Of a stretch of DNA of 17,391 nucleotides, positions 7,077 to 14,002 are shown one piece after another. Under the pieces are notes generated by a model. The model saw only the letters and a program-made list of their open reading frames with translations, had not been told where the DNA came from and searched no databases. A program made the translations under genes and the position numbers. How positions within the stretch are numbered: the first letter of the stretch is position 1; each line of letters begins with the position of its first letter. The stretch lies in contig CAAGQX010000125.1 in the NCBI GenBank assembly GCA_900772235.1, forward strand, positions 1 to 17,391, read 5' to 3'. The DNA comes from Clostridia bacterium (GTDB lineage: Bacteria > Bacillota > Clostridia > TANB77 > CAG-508).

Positions 7077-7081
7077 TAAAT

Positions 7082-7799
7082 ATGATTATAATAACAAAAA
7101 GAAAAATAAATAAAATAATATTATGCCTTCTAGGGGCGGGCGTTATGTCCGCCTTTATTTTATGTTGCGGAAAACAAATAGAAAAAGAGGCAAATACAAT
7201 AGAAACATCTAGCAAACCAAGTAAATATGAAATTTTAGTAGATGTTGAAGAATCTAAACTATATCTTTTTGAAAGTAAAGAGCTTATAAAAACATATTCG
7301 TGCTCTGGAGGAAAATGGTCAACACCATCACCAATTGGAACGTGGACAGTAATACAAAAAGCAACCTGGGGAGAAGGATTTGGACGGAAGATGGATGGGC
7401 TTAAATGTACCCTGGGGAAAGTTTGGAATACACGGAACATTAGATCCGTATTCAGTAGGCTGGGCAAGTTCACACGGATGCATTAGAATGAATAATGACC
7501 AGGTAGCGGAACTATATAAGATAATACCGTATGGCACTAAAGTTACAATAGTTAATGGTGTATATGGAGATTTTGGAACAGGGTTTAGAGATTTAAAATC
7601 TGGTATGTATGGTTCGGATGTAATGCAAATTCAAAAAAGGCTAAAAGAACTGGGATTCTTTACGGGAGTACCAAATGGAAAATTTGGAGGAGAAACAGAA
7701 AGAGCAGTTCAGGCATATTGCAAAGCAAATAAATTATATGTAAGAAAAACGATTGATGTGGAATTACAAAAACATATGGGATTTTATTTAATGGATTAA
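7082..7799 (+). CDS. L,D-transpeptidase (YkuD) with peptidoglycan-binding domain, expressed through an apparent +1 frameshift
   Basis: L,D-transpeptidases form 3-3 peptidoglycan cross-links or attach proteins to the wall through a catalytic cysteine outside the cell. Residues about 10-30 form a hydrophobic N-terminal anchor or signal. Frame 0 (101 residues) covers the first half of the YkuD domain (YEILVDVEESKLYLFE, STPSPIGTW, WGEGFG). It then reaches CGG at 7385-7387. Skipping C7385 gives GGA AGA TGG and continues as GRWMGLNVPWGKFGIHGT, then SSHGCIRM. The catalytic residues are Cys133 and His117. Residues about 175-230 form a peptidoglycan-binding helical domain (GSDVMQIQKRLKELGFF). Combined length is 238 residues. 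Without the shift the product stops at 7486 with no active site. The start is uncertain: no ribosome site is visible, but a later start would lose the anchor. It lies alone between the rplS terminator and the promoter at 7817. Confidence 0.92.
7381..7394 (+). promoter_or_regulatory. Putative +1 frameshift site in the L,D-transpeptidase gene (GGA C|GGA AGA)
   Basis: Frame 0 reads GGA CGG AAG; the family needs GGA GGA AGA TGG (G-G-R-W). Skipping C7385 restores it. A purine-rich GGGGAGAAGG at 7368-7377 lies 7 bases upstream and could act as a Shine-Dalgarno-like stimulator. Unlike in ffh and trmD, the frame-0 stop is far downstream (7484-7486). Confidence 0.72.
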
Positions 7800-7816
7800 T
7801 AATTTACTAAAATTTC

Positions 7817-7845
7817 TTGCAAACCAAAATTGTTATTGTTATAAT
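7817..7845 (+). promoter_or_regulatory. Strong sigma-A promoter for the membrane-anchored protein
   Basis: TTGCAA at 7817-7822 and a perfect TATAAT at 7840-7845 have a 17-base spacer. Transcription would start near 7852, leaving only the ribosome site AAGGAG (7855-7860) in the leader. Confidence 0.75.
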
Positions 7846-7867
7846 GTTGAATATAAGGAGTGATTAT

Positions 7868-9688
7868 ATGAGAAAAAACAAACTATTATTCATATTAATA
7901 CCAGTAATTATTATTCTACTAGCATTATTAGGAGGCTTCATATATTTAAATGTAAACAGCGCCCCTAAAAAAATATTTACAGGAGCTATAAATAAAGCAT
8001 TTGAATTTTTAGAAGTAGAAGAAGATAAGTATACTACAGTAAAGAGCAAAGTAGAACTATCTGGAAGCATTGAATCTGAAGATGAAAGTGTAAAAGAAGT
8101 AAAAGACATTCTAGAAAACTCAAAAATAACAATAAACTCAGAATTAGATACTAAAAACCTTTTTGCAAATGAAAATATACAAGTTGTATATAATAATGAA
8201 AATCTTATTAATTTAGATGCAATTATGCAAGATCAAAAAATATATATTGCATTTAGAGACTGGCTAGACAAATATATTGAAGTACCTATTGAAGAAGCAG
8301 AACTTTTAAAATTAAATGAAATAACTGATAATTTAGGTTCAATAGATGCAAACTTATTATTAAAATCAGTACAAGAAGAATTTGTAAAAGAAATAAAAAA
8401 ACAGGAATTTATTCAAGAAAAAGTAAAATTAAATTTAGATGGAAAAGAAACAAAAGTTACAAAATCTTCACTAAAATTATCAGAAGAACAAGCAACAACA
8501 TTTGTAAAAGAATTTTTGGAAAACTTAAAACAAAATGAAAACTTCCAAAAAGCAACAGGAGAGTATAAAGACGAAATAATAGATGAAATTAGTGCAACAT
8601 TAGAAGACCTTCCTACGGAAGATTTTAACCAAGATACAAAAATGAGCTTTTCTATCTACACAAAAGGAATATTAAACAAATTTGTTGCTGCAGATTTTAC
8701 AATAGAAGAAGAGGAAAAAATAACTGCAGGAATAGAATTTGTTAAACAAAATAAGGGCAAATATGAATTTGCCATATATGAAAATGATGAGGAAGAAAGA
8801 ACAAACCTTATAAAAATAACATTAAATGATGAAAAGGAAAGCAAAAATAAGGGAACAATCAAAATTTCTGCATATTTTGAAGATGAAGTGTTAGATTTAA
8901 TATGCAAATATGAGTTGAAGGACGAGCAAGTTACATTTGAATTATCTACTACTATAGAAAATGTGGAACTTGCACTGTCTGGAAATGTTATAGAAAAAGG
9001 AAATACTTATAGTGGAACTCTTATGATTTCTACTAAAGTTCAAGAGTTTGGAACAGTAAATCTTAATTTCCTTTACAATTTTGAATATAATGCACAAATT
9101 CAAAAGGTAGATGTATCTAATTCCACAACTATTGAAGAATTGAATGAAGATGATCAGCAAACACTTTTAAACAATATGCAAAATTCAAAATTGTATGAAC
9201 TTATCGAAAATAATAATTTACAAAATTTAATTTCAAATGGAAATGTACCTACTAATCCAAGTGAGGCTAAGGTTACAAAGGATGGACAAACAGTGGTTTA
9301 CAAGGTAGCAGGTAATTTCAAAGAGAATTCTAATAGTGAAGAAGACTTTAAACAATACGAAGACGATAATTATAATATGATTTATGTAAGAATAGAAAAT
9401 AAAAGTGCAGATGAATATTTAAAAGAACTAGAAAATGAATATGTACTAAAATCAGATCTTTATAAAGAACAAGAAATAAGTGAAACATCTACATACGGAG
9501 CAAACGGAAAAGAATATAAATATAGAACAATAATATATAAAGATAAAGATGATAATACAGTATATTGTAACTTGTGCTTCGCGTATAATTTAAATAACGG
9601 CTATGTTTTTACGGTAGAAGTAGATACAGAGAATGGAAACATATCATTAGATGACGTTAATGAATTTTTAAATATTACAATAAAATAG
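7868..9688 (+). CDS. Membrane-anchored extracytoplasmic protein of unknown function
   Basis: I do not recognise the family. The 606-residue protein starts MRKNKLLFILIPVIIILL, a positively charged tip followed by one hydrophobic segment (residues about 5-29) with no obvious lipobox or signal peptidase site. It is therefore probably an N-terminally anchored protein with about 575 residues outside the membrane. The exterior part is rich in Lys, Glu, Asn and Thr, has alternating strands in the middle (residues about 265-450) and no recognisable catalytic motif or cysteine cluster. ATG 7868 follows AAGGAG at 7855-7860; an in-frame ATG-like start at 7817 lies on the promoter. It has its own promoter. 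No terminator follows before the rpoB leader. The next genes are rpoB and rpoC, but the spacing gives no functional link. A beta-rich solute- or wall-binding role is only a guess. Confidence 0.88.
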   Translation: MRKNKLLFILIPVIIILLALLGGFIYLNVNSAPKKIFTGAINKAFEFLEVEEDKYTTVKSKVELSGSIESEDESVKEVKDILENSKITINSELDTKNLFANENIQVVYNNENLINLDAIMQDQKIYIAFRDWLDKYIEVPIEEAELLKLNEITDNLGSIDANLLLKSVQEEFVKEIKKQEFIQEKVKLNLDGKETKVTKSSLKLSEEQATTFVKEFLENLKQNENFQKATGEYKDEIIDEISATLEDLPTEDFNQDTKMSFSIYTKGILNKFVAADFTIEEEEKITAGIEFVKQNKGKYEFAIYENDEEERTNLIKITLNDEKESKNKGTIKISAYFEDEVLDLICKYELKDEQVTFELSTTIENVELALSGNVIEKGNTYSGTLMISTKVQEFGTVNLNFLYNFEYNAQIQKVDVSNSTTIEELNEDDQQTLLNNMQNSKLYELIENNNLQNLISNGNVPTNPSEAKVTKDGQTVVYKVAGNFKENSNSEEDFKQYEDDNYNMIYVRIENKSADEYLKELENEYVLKSDLYKEQEISETSTYGANGKEYKYRTIIYKDKDDNTVYCNLCFAYNLNNGYVFTVEVDTENGNISLDDVNEFLNITIK

Positions 9689-9707
9689 AGAAATTTAACG
9701 AAAAAAC

Positions 9708-9737
9708 TTGACAAGCCCTAAGCCTATATGGTATTAT
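9708..9737 (+). promoter_or_regulatory. Promoter of the rpoB leader
   Basis: A consensus TTGACA at 9708-9713 is followed after 18 bases by TATTAT at 9732-9737. Transcription would start near 9744. This makes a leader of about 365 bases before rpoB, or a separate short RNA ending at the hairpin at 9837-9898. Confidence 0.65.
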
Positions 9738-9743
9738 TATAAA

Positions 9744-10108
9744 GCACATTTTGTGGTTTTGCCAAAATGTATATAATAATATAATAGATGGTGATTAAAA
9801 TAGAAAATAACAAAATTTTAATAAATTAAAATTAATAAAAGTGTAGAAATACAAGTAATTGTATTAAATTAGATGTAAAAGTCTATCTACACTTTTTTGT
9901 TATTTGGTAAATATTTAAGGAAAGAGGAATTAAATTTAATCTAAGATTATTGAAAACAAAATCGCTTAGGGCAGTACGACTTTGCAAGTAAATAATACAT
10001 TTTATTTTTAAGAGGGACTTTCTTTAAAAAATATATATCCTGCTCGAAAAAATTAATTATAGTGATAATAGTTAATTATTCACTAAAAAACGGGGGAGTT
10101 GATTTATT
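9744..10108 (+). promoter_or_regulatory. Long gene-free leader of rpoB
   Basis: No gene of meaningful length lies between 9689 and 10108. In order the leader holds the promoter, a hairpin ACATTTTG / CAAAATGT (9746-9753 with 9763-9770), a possible 13-codon ORF starting ATG 9788 without a ribosome site, the branched structure at 9837-9898, a relatively GC-rich island at 9962-9986, a weak AT hairpin near 10051-10077, and the rpoB ribosome site GGGGGAG at 10092-10098. No L10-leader, T-box or riboswitch consensus is recognisable. Confidence 0.55.
9837..9898 (+). terminator. Branched terminator-like hairpin in the rpoB leader
   Basis: The outer stem GTGTAGA / TCTACAC (9841-9847 with 9886-9892), extendable by AAAA/TTTT, encloses hairpin AATACAA-GTAA-TTGTATT (9848-9865) and a smaller TAGA / TCTA hairpin near 9870-9885. 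Six T residues follow (9893-9898). This can fold as a three-way junction ending in an intrinsic terminator. It may be an attenuator of rpoBC, a terminator for the upstream gene, or the 3' end of a small RNA of about 155 bases. Confidence 0.6.
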
Positions 10109-13100
10109 TTGTTAACAGACATGAACATTGGAAAAGCAAAGAGAAAAACCTTTGCAAGGATTGGAGATTTCATCGACATACCAAACTTAATACAAGTGCA
10201 AAAAGACTCATATGATTGGTTTGTTAAAGAAGGACTAGGGGAAGTACTAAAAGATATTTCACCAATTGAAGATTACACAGGAAATTTAGTATTAGAATTC
10301 TTCGATTATTATATGGAAGAAGAAACTAAATATTCGTTAGAAGAAGCAAAAGAAAGAGATGCAACATACTCAACAAGATTACACGTTAAAGTAAGATTAA
10401 TAAACCGTGAAACAGGAGAAATAAAAGAACAAGAAATTTACTTAGGGGATTTCCCACTTATGACAGACAGCGGAACATTTATAATAAATGGTGCAGAAAG
10501 AGTTGTTGTAAGCCAATTAGTAAGATCTCCAGGTTGCTACTATGAATCAGATTACGACAAAACAGGAAAAAAATTATATAAAGCTACGGTTATGCCAATT
10601 AGAGGCGCTTGGCTTGAATATGAAACAGATGCAAATGATGTATTCTATGTAAGAATAGATAGAACAAGAAAATTACCTGTTACAACACTATTAAGAGCAA
10701 TAGGACTAGTAACAGATGAACAAATAATAGACTTATTTGGAGAAGACGAAAAAATACTTGCTACTATTTCAAAAGATACAGTTAAAGACGCAGACGAAGC
10801 AATAGTAGAAATTTATAAAAAATTAAGACCAGGAGAATTACCAACAGTAGAAGCAGCAAGAAACTTGTTTAACAATTTATTCTTTGATCCAAGAAGATAC
10901 GATTTAGCAAAAGTTGGAAGATATAAATTCGACAAAAAATTAAGTTTATCTTCAAGAATAGCAAACCAAGTAGCATTTGACGATATTGTAAATAGTGAAA
11001 CAGGAGAAGTTTTTGTAGAAGCAGGAAATGTAATTACACCAGAAGTAGCAGTGCAAATTCAAAATGCTGGAATTAACATAGTAGACATTAAACTAGAAGA
11101 TAGAAAAGTAAGAATAATAGGTAATGGCACAGTTGATATACACGCATTTGTAGATTTAAAAAATCTAAAAGTAAAAGAAAATGTAAACTATGAAGTATTA
11201 AAAAATATTTTAGAAAATACTGATGAAAAAGACTTAGAAAAAGTTATTGAAGAAAGAATGGAAGAATTAGTTCCAAAACATATTGTAACAGAAGATATGC
11301 TTGCTTCAATAAACTATTTACTTAACTTACAATATAATTTAGGAAATGTAGATGATATAGACCATTTAGGAAATAGACGTATAAGATGTGTTGGAGAATT
11401 ATTACAAAATCAATTTAGAATAGGTCTTACAAGATTAGAAAGAGTTGTAAGAGAAAGAATGACAATACAAGACTTAGATGTAATAACACCACAAACATTA
11501 ATAAACACAAAACCTATTACATCAGCAATAAGAGAATTCTTTGGAAGCTCTCAATTATCACAATTTATGGACCAAACAAACCCACTTTCAGAATTAACAC
11601 ATAAAAGAAGAATCTCAGCATTAGGACCTGGAGGACTTTCAAGAGAAAGAGCAGGATTCGAAGTTCGTGACGTTCACTATACACACTATGGAAGATTATG
11701 TCCAATAGAATCTCCAGAAGGACCAAACATTGGACTTATATCTGCACTTTCAACATTTGCTATTATTAATGAATATGGATTTGTTGAAACACCATATAGA
11801 AAAGTAAATCCAGAAACACATCAAGTAACAGATGAAGTTATATATATGACAGCAGACGAGGAAGATGGACATATTATAGCACAAGCATCAGAACCATTAG
11901 ATAAAGACGGAAAATTCATAAATAAAAAAATAAAAGTTAGATATTTGGACGAAATAATTGAGGTAGAATCCGATAGAGTAGACTTAGTAGATGTATCACC
12001 AAAACAACTAGTTTCAGTTGCAGCAGCTATGATACCTTTCTTAGAACATGACGACGCAAACCGTGCATTAATGGGTGCCAATATGCAACGTCAAGCGGTT
12101 CCTCTTATGATTACAGATTCACCAATAGTAGGAACAGGTATTGAATATAGAGCAGCAAAAGACTGTGGAATTACAGTTTTAGCACAAAATGACGGTACAG
12201 TAGAAAAAGTTACAGGTGACGATATTACTATCAAAACAAAAAAAGGTTTAGATACATATAAATTGCGTAAATTTAAAAGAACAAATGGTGGAACATGTAT
12301 AAACCAAAAACCAATAGTTGTAAAAGGCGAAAAAGTTAAGGCGGGAGATGTTATTGCAGACGGACCTTCTACACAAAATGGTGAAATGGCACTAGGTAAA
12401 AACGTGCTTATAGCTTTCACAACTTGGGAAGGTTACAACTATGAGGATGCTATATTATTAAGTGAAAGATTAGTAAAAGAAGATGTATATACATCAATTC
12501 ATATTGAAGAATATGATTGCGAATGTCGTGATACGAAACTTGGAGCAGAAGAAATAACTAGAGATATTCCAAATGTTGGAGAAGATAGCTTAAAAGACTT
12601 AGATGAAAGAGGAATTATAAGAATAGGTGCAGAAGTAAGACCTGGAGATATTTTAGTTGGAAAAGTAACTCCAAAAGGAGAAACAGAACTTACAGCAGAA
12701 GAAAGATTACTTCGTGCAATATTTGGAGAAAAAGCTAGAGAAGTTCGTGATACATCATTAAGAGTACCACACGGAGAAGCAGGAACAATAGTTGATGTTA
12801 AAATTTACACAAGAGATAATTCAGAAGAACTTGCACCAGGTGTAAATGAAGTAATTAGAGTTTATATAGCTCAAAAAAGAAAAATATCTGTTGGAGATAA
12901 AATGGCTGGTCGTCACGGTAACAAAGGTGTTGTATCAAGAATTTTACCAGTTGAAGATATGCCATTTATGCCAGATGGAACTCCAGTTGATGTTGTATTA
13001 AACCCACTAGGTGTGCCTTCTCGTATGAACTTAGGTCAAGTTTTAGAGGTTCATTTAGGAGCTGCAGCAAGACTACTTGGACTAAAAGTTGCAACACCAG

Positions 13101-13795
13101 TATTTGATGGCGCATCAGAAGAAGACATAGAAGAATTATTAAAAGAATCTGGATTATCTGAAGACGGAAAAACAATACTCTATGATGGTAGAACAGGTGA
13201 ACCATTCGATAAGCCAATTACTGTTGGTGTAATGTATATGTTAAAACTTCACCACTTAGTTGATGATAAAATACATGCTCGTTCAACAGGACCTTACTCA
13301 TTAGTAACACAACAACCTCTTGGAGGTAAAGCTCAATTTGGTGGACAAAGATTTGGAGAAATGGAAGTTTGGGCTCTAGAAGCATATGGAGCTGCATACA
13401 CACTTCAAGAAATCTTAACAATCAAATCTGATGATGTTGTAGGAAGAGTAAAAACTTATGAAGCAATTGTTAAAGGAGATAATGTTCCAGAACCAGGTGT
13501 TCCAGAAAGCTTTAAAGTATTAATAAAAGAACTTCAAAGTTTAGGACTAGATGTTCGTCTATACTCTAAAGATGATGAAGAACTAGAACTTAAAGAAGAT
13601 ATAGATGAAGGAATTGATTTCAATTTAGATGACAAAAATATTCTTCCAGAACCAGAAGAAGCAATACTTGACGACGAAGAATTAAATGATGAATTTATAG
13701 AAGATGATATTTTACTAGATGAAGATGAAGAAGATTTCGACAATGAACTTGCTGAAGACAACCTTGAAAATGATGATGACTCATTTGAAGAGTAA
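10109..13795 (+). CDS. rpoB: RNA polymerase beta subunit, with acidic C-terminal tail
   Basis: RpoB forms one side of the RNA polymerase cleft and carries the rifampicin pocket. The 1228-residue protein is complete: IPNLIQVQKDSYDWF near the N-terminus, the rifampicin region SSQLSQFMDQTNPLSELTHK at about 479-498 with wild-type, drug-sensitive residues, RRISALGPGGL after it, ALMGANMQRQAVP near 655, and the catalytic-region GDKMAGRHGNKGVVS. Residues about 1155-1228 are an extreme Asp/Glu tail, longer than in most relatives. The likely start is TTG 10109, about 10 bases after GGGGGAG at 10092-10098. The ATG at 10121 is 22 bases away and less likely. A TTG start for such a highly expressed gene is notable. 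rplL is not upstream. rpoC follows after 207 bases. No frameshift and no in-frame CGG codon. Confidence 0.97.
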   Translation: MLTDMNIGKAKRKTFARIGDFIDIPNLIQVQKDSYDWFVKEGLGEVLKDISPIEDYTGNLVLEFFDYYMEEETKYSLEEAKERDATYSTRLHVKVRLINRETGEIKEQEIYLGDFPLMTDSGTFIINGAERVVVSQLVRSPGCYYESDYDKTGKKLYKATVMPIRGAWLEYETDANDVFYVRIDRTRKLPVTTLLRAIGLVTDEQIIDLFGEDEKILATISKDTVKDADEAIVEIYKKLRPGELPTVEAARNLFNNLFFDPRRYDLAKVGRYKFDKKLSLSSRIANQVAFDDIVNSETGEVFVEAGNVITPEVAVQIQNAGINIVDIKLEDRKVRIIGNGTVDIHAFVDLKNLKVKENVNYEVLKNILENTDEKDLEKVIEERMEELVPKHIVTEDMLASINYLLNLQYNLGNVDDIDHLGNRRIRCVGELLQNQFRIGLTRLERVVRERMTIQDLDVITPQTLINTKPITSAIREFFGSSQLSQFMDQTNPLSELTHKRRISALGPGGLSRERAGFEVRDVHYTHYGRLCPIESPEGPNIGLISALSTFAIINEYGFVETPYRKVNPETHQVTDEVIYMTADEEDGHIIAQASEPLDKDGKFINKKIKVRYLDEIIEVESDRVDLVDVSPKQLVSVAAAMIPFLEHDDANRALMGANMQRQAVPLMITDSPIVGTGIEYRAAKDCGITVLAQNDGTVEKVTGDDITIKTKKGLDTYKLRKFKRTNGGTCINQKPIVVKGEKVKAGDVIADGPSTQNGEMALGKNVLIAFTTWEGYNYEDAILLSERLVKEDVYTSIHIEEYDCECRDTKLGAEEITRDIPNVGEDSLKDLDERGIIRIGAEVRPGDILVGKVTPKGETELTAEERLLRAIFGEKAREVRDTSLRVPHGEAGTIVDVKIYTRDNSEELAPGVNEVIRVYIAQKRKISVGDKMAGRHGNKGVVSRILPVEDMPFMPDGTPVDVVLNPLGVPSRMNLGQVLEVHLGAAARLLGLKVATPVFDGASEEDIEELLKESGLSEDGKTILYDGRTGEPFDKPITVGVMYMLKLHHLVDDKIHARSTGPYSLVTQQPLGGKAQFGGQRFGEMEVWALEAYGAAYTLQEILTIKSDDVVGRVKTYEAIVKGDNVPEPGVPESFKVLIKELQSLGLDVRLYSKDDEELELKEDIDEGIDFNLDDKNILPEPEEAILDDEELNDEFIEDDILLDEDEEDFDNELAEDNLENDDDSFEE

Positions 13796-13799
13796 AAAA

Positions 13800-13850
13800 A
13801 TGTATGGGCGATTTTAATTGCCCATACGTAGACGACAAATAGTCGTCCCC
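13800..13850 (+). repeat. Compound palindromic repeat between rpoB and rpoC (unit 4)
   Basis: The first part begins TGTATGGGCGATT and folds as GTATGGGCGATT / AATTGCCCATAC (13802-13813 with 13816-13827, one G-T wobble). It matches unit 2 read on the other strand. The second part is GACGAC-AAATA-GTCGTC (13831-13847) followed by CCCC. No T run follows, so termination between rpoB and rpoC is not expected. The rest of the gap, 13851-14002, shows only an imperfect palindrome ATTGTTCGAGCAAT at 13900-13913. Confidence 0.75.
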
Positions 13851-14002
13851 ATAAATTGAATATTAATAATTACATAAAATAAAATATTAACTTCAAGGAA
13901 TTGTTCGAGCAATGTGTGTATTTTATTAAAAATGTAATTTAAAAGTTAGATGACAATAAAAATTATTTAAAAAATAGTGTAAATGAAGGGGGACCTAAAT
14001 AG

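Noticed and set aside
7380..7799. A separate short YkuD gene starting at TTG 7380
   Set aside because: It starts inside the catalytic domain without the first strands. Joining it to frame 0 at C7385 gives a complete family member.
3389..7799. Sequencing or assembly error as the cause of the three frame breaks
   Set aside because: Not excluded, but disfavoured: none is a homopolymer-length change, and all three share the same C-before-GGR form at the only in-frame CGG codons. Raw reads would decide.
3389..7799. Pseudogenisation of ffh, trmD and the L,D-transpeptidase gene
   Set aside because: Each gene has a single break and otherwise intact motifs on both sides. Ffh and TrmD are normally essential.
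3389..7799. Simple reassignment of CGG to another amino acid
   Set aside because: Reassignment of a three-base codon does not restore the frame; a one-base skip is needed in all three genes.
9788..9829. A 13-codon ORF in the rpoB leader
   Set aside because: No ribosome binding site and no recognisable leader-peptide pattern. Too short to support as a gene; mentioned in the leader entry only.
9962..9986. T-box-like motif in the rpoB leader (AGGGCAGTAC resembling AGGGTGGTACC)
   Set aside because: The central GGTGG core is missing, there is no specifier loop, and rpoB is not a T-box-regulated gene.
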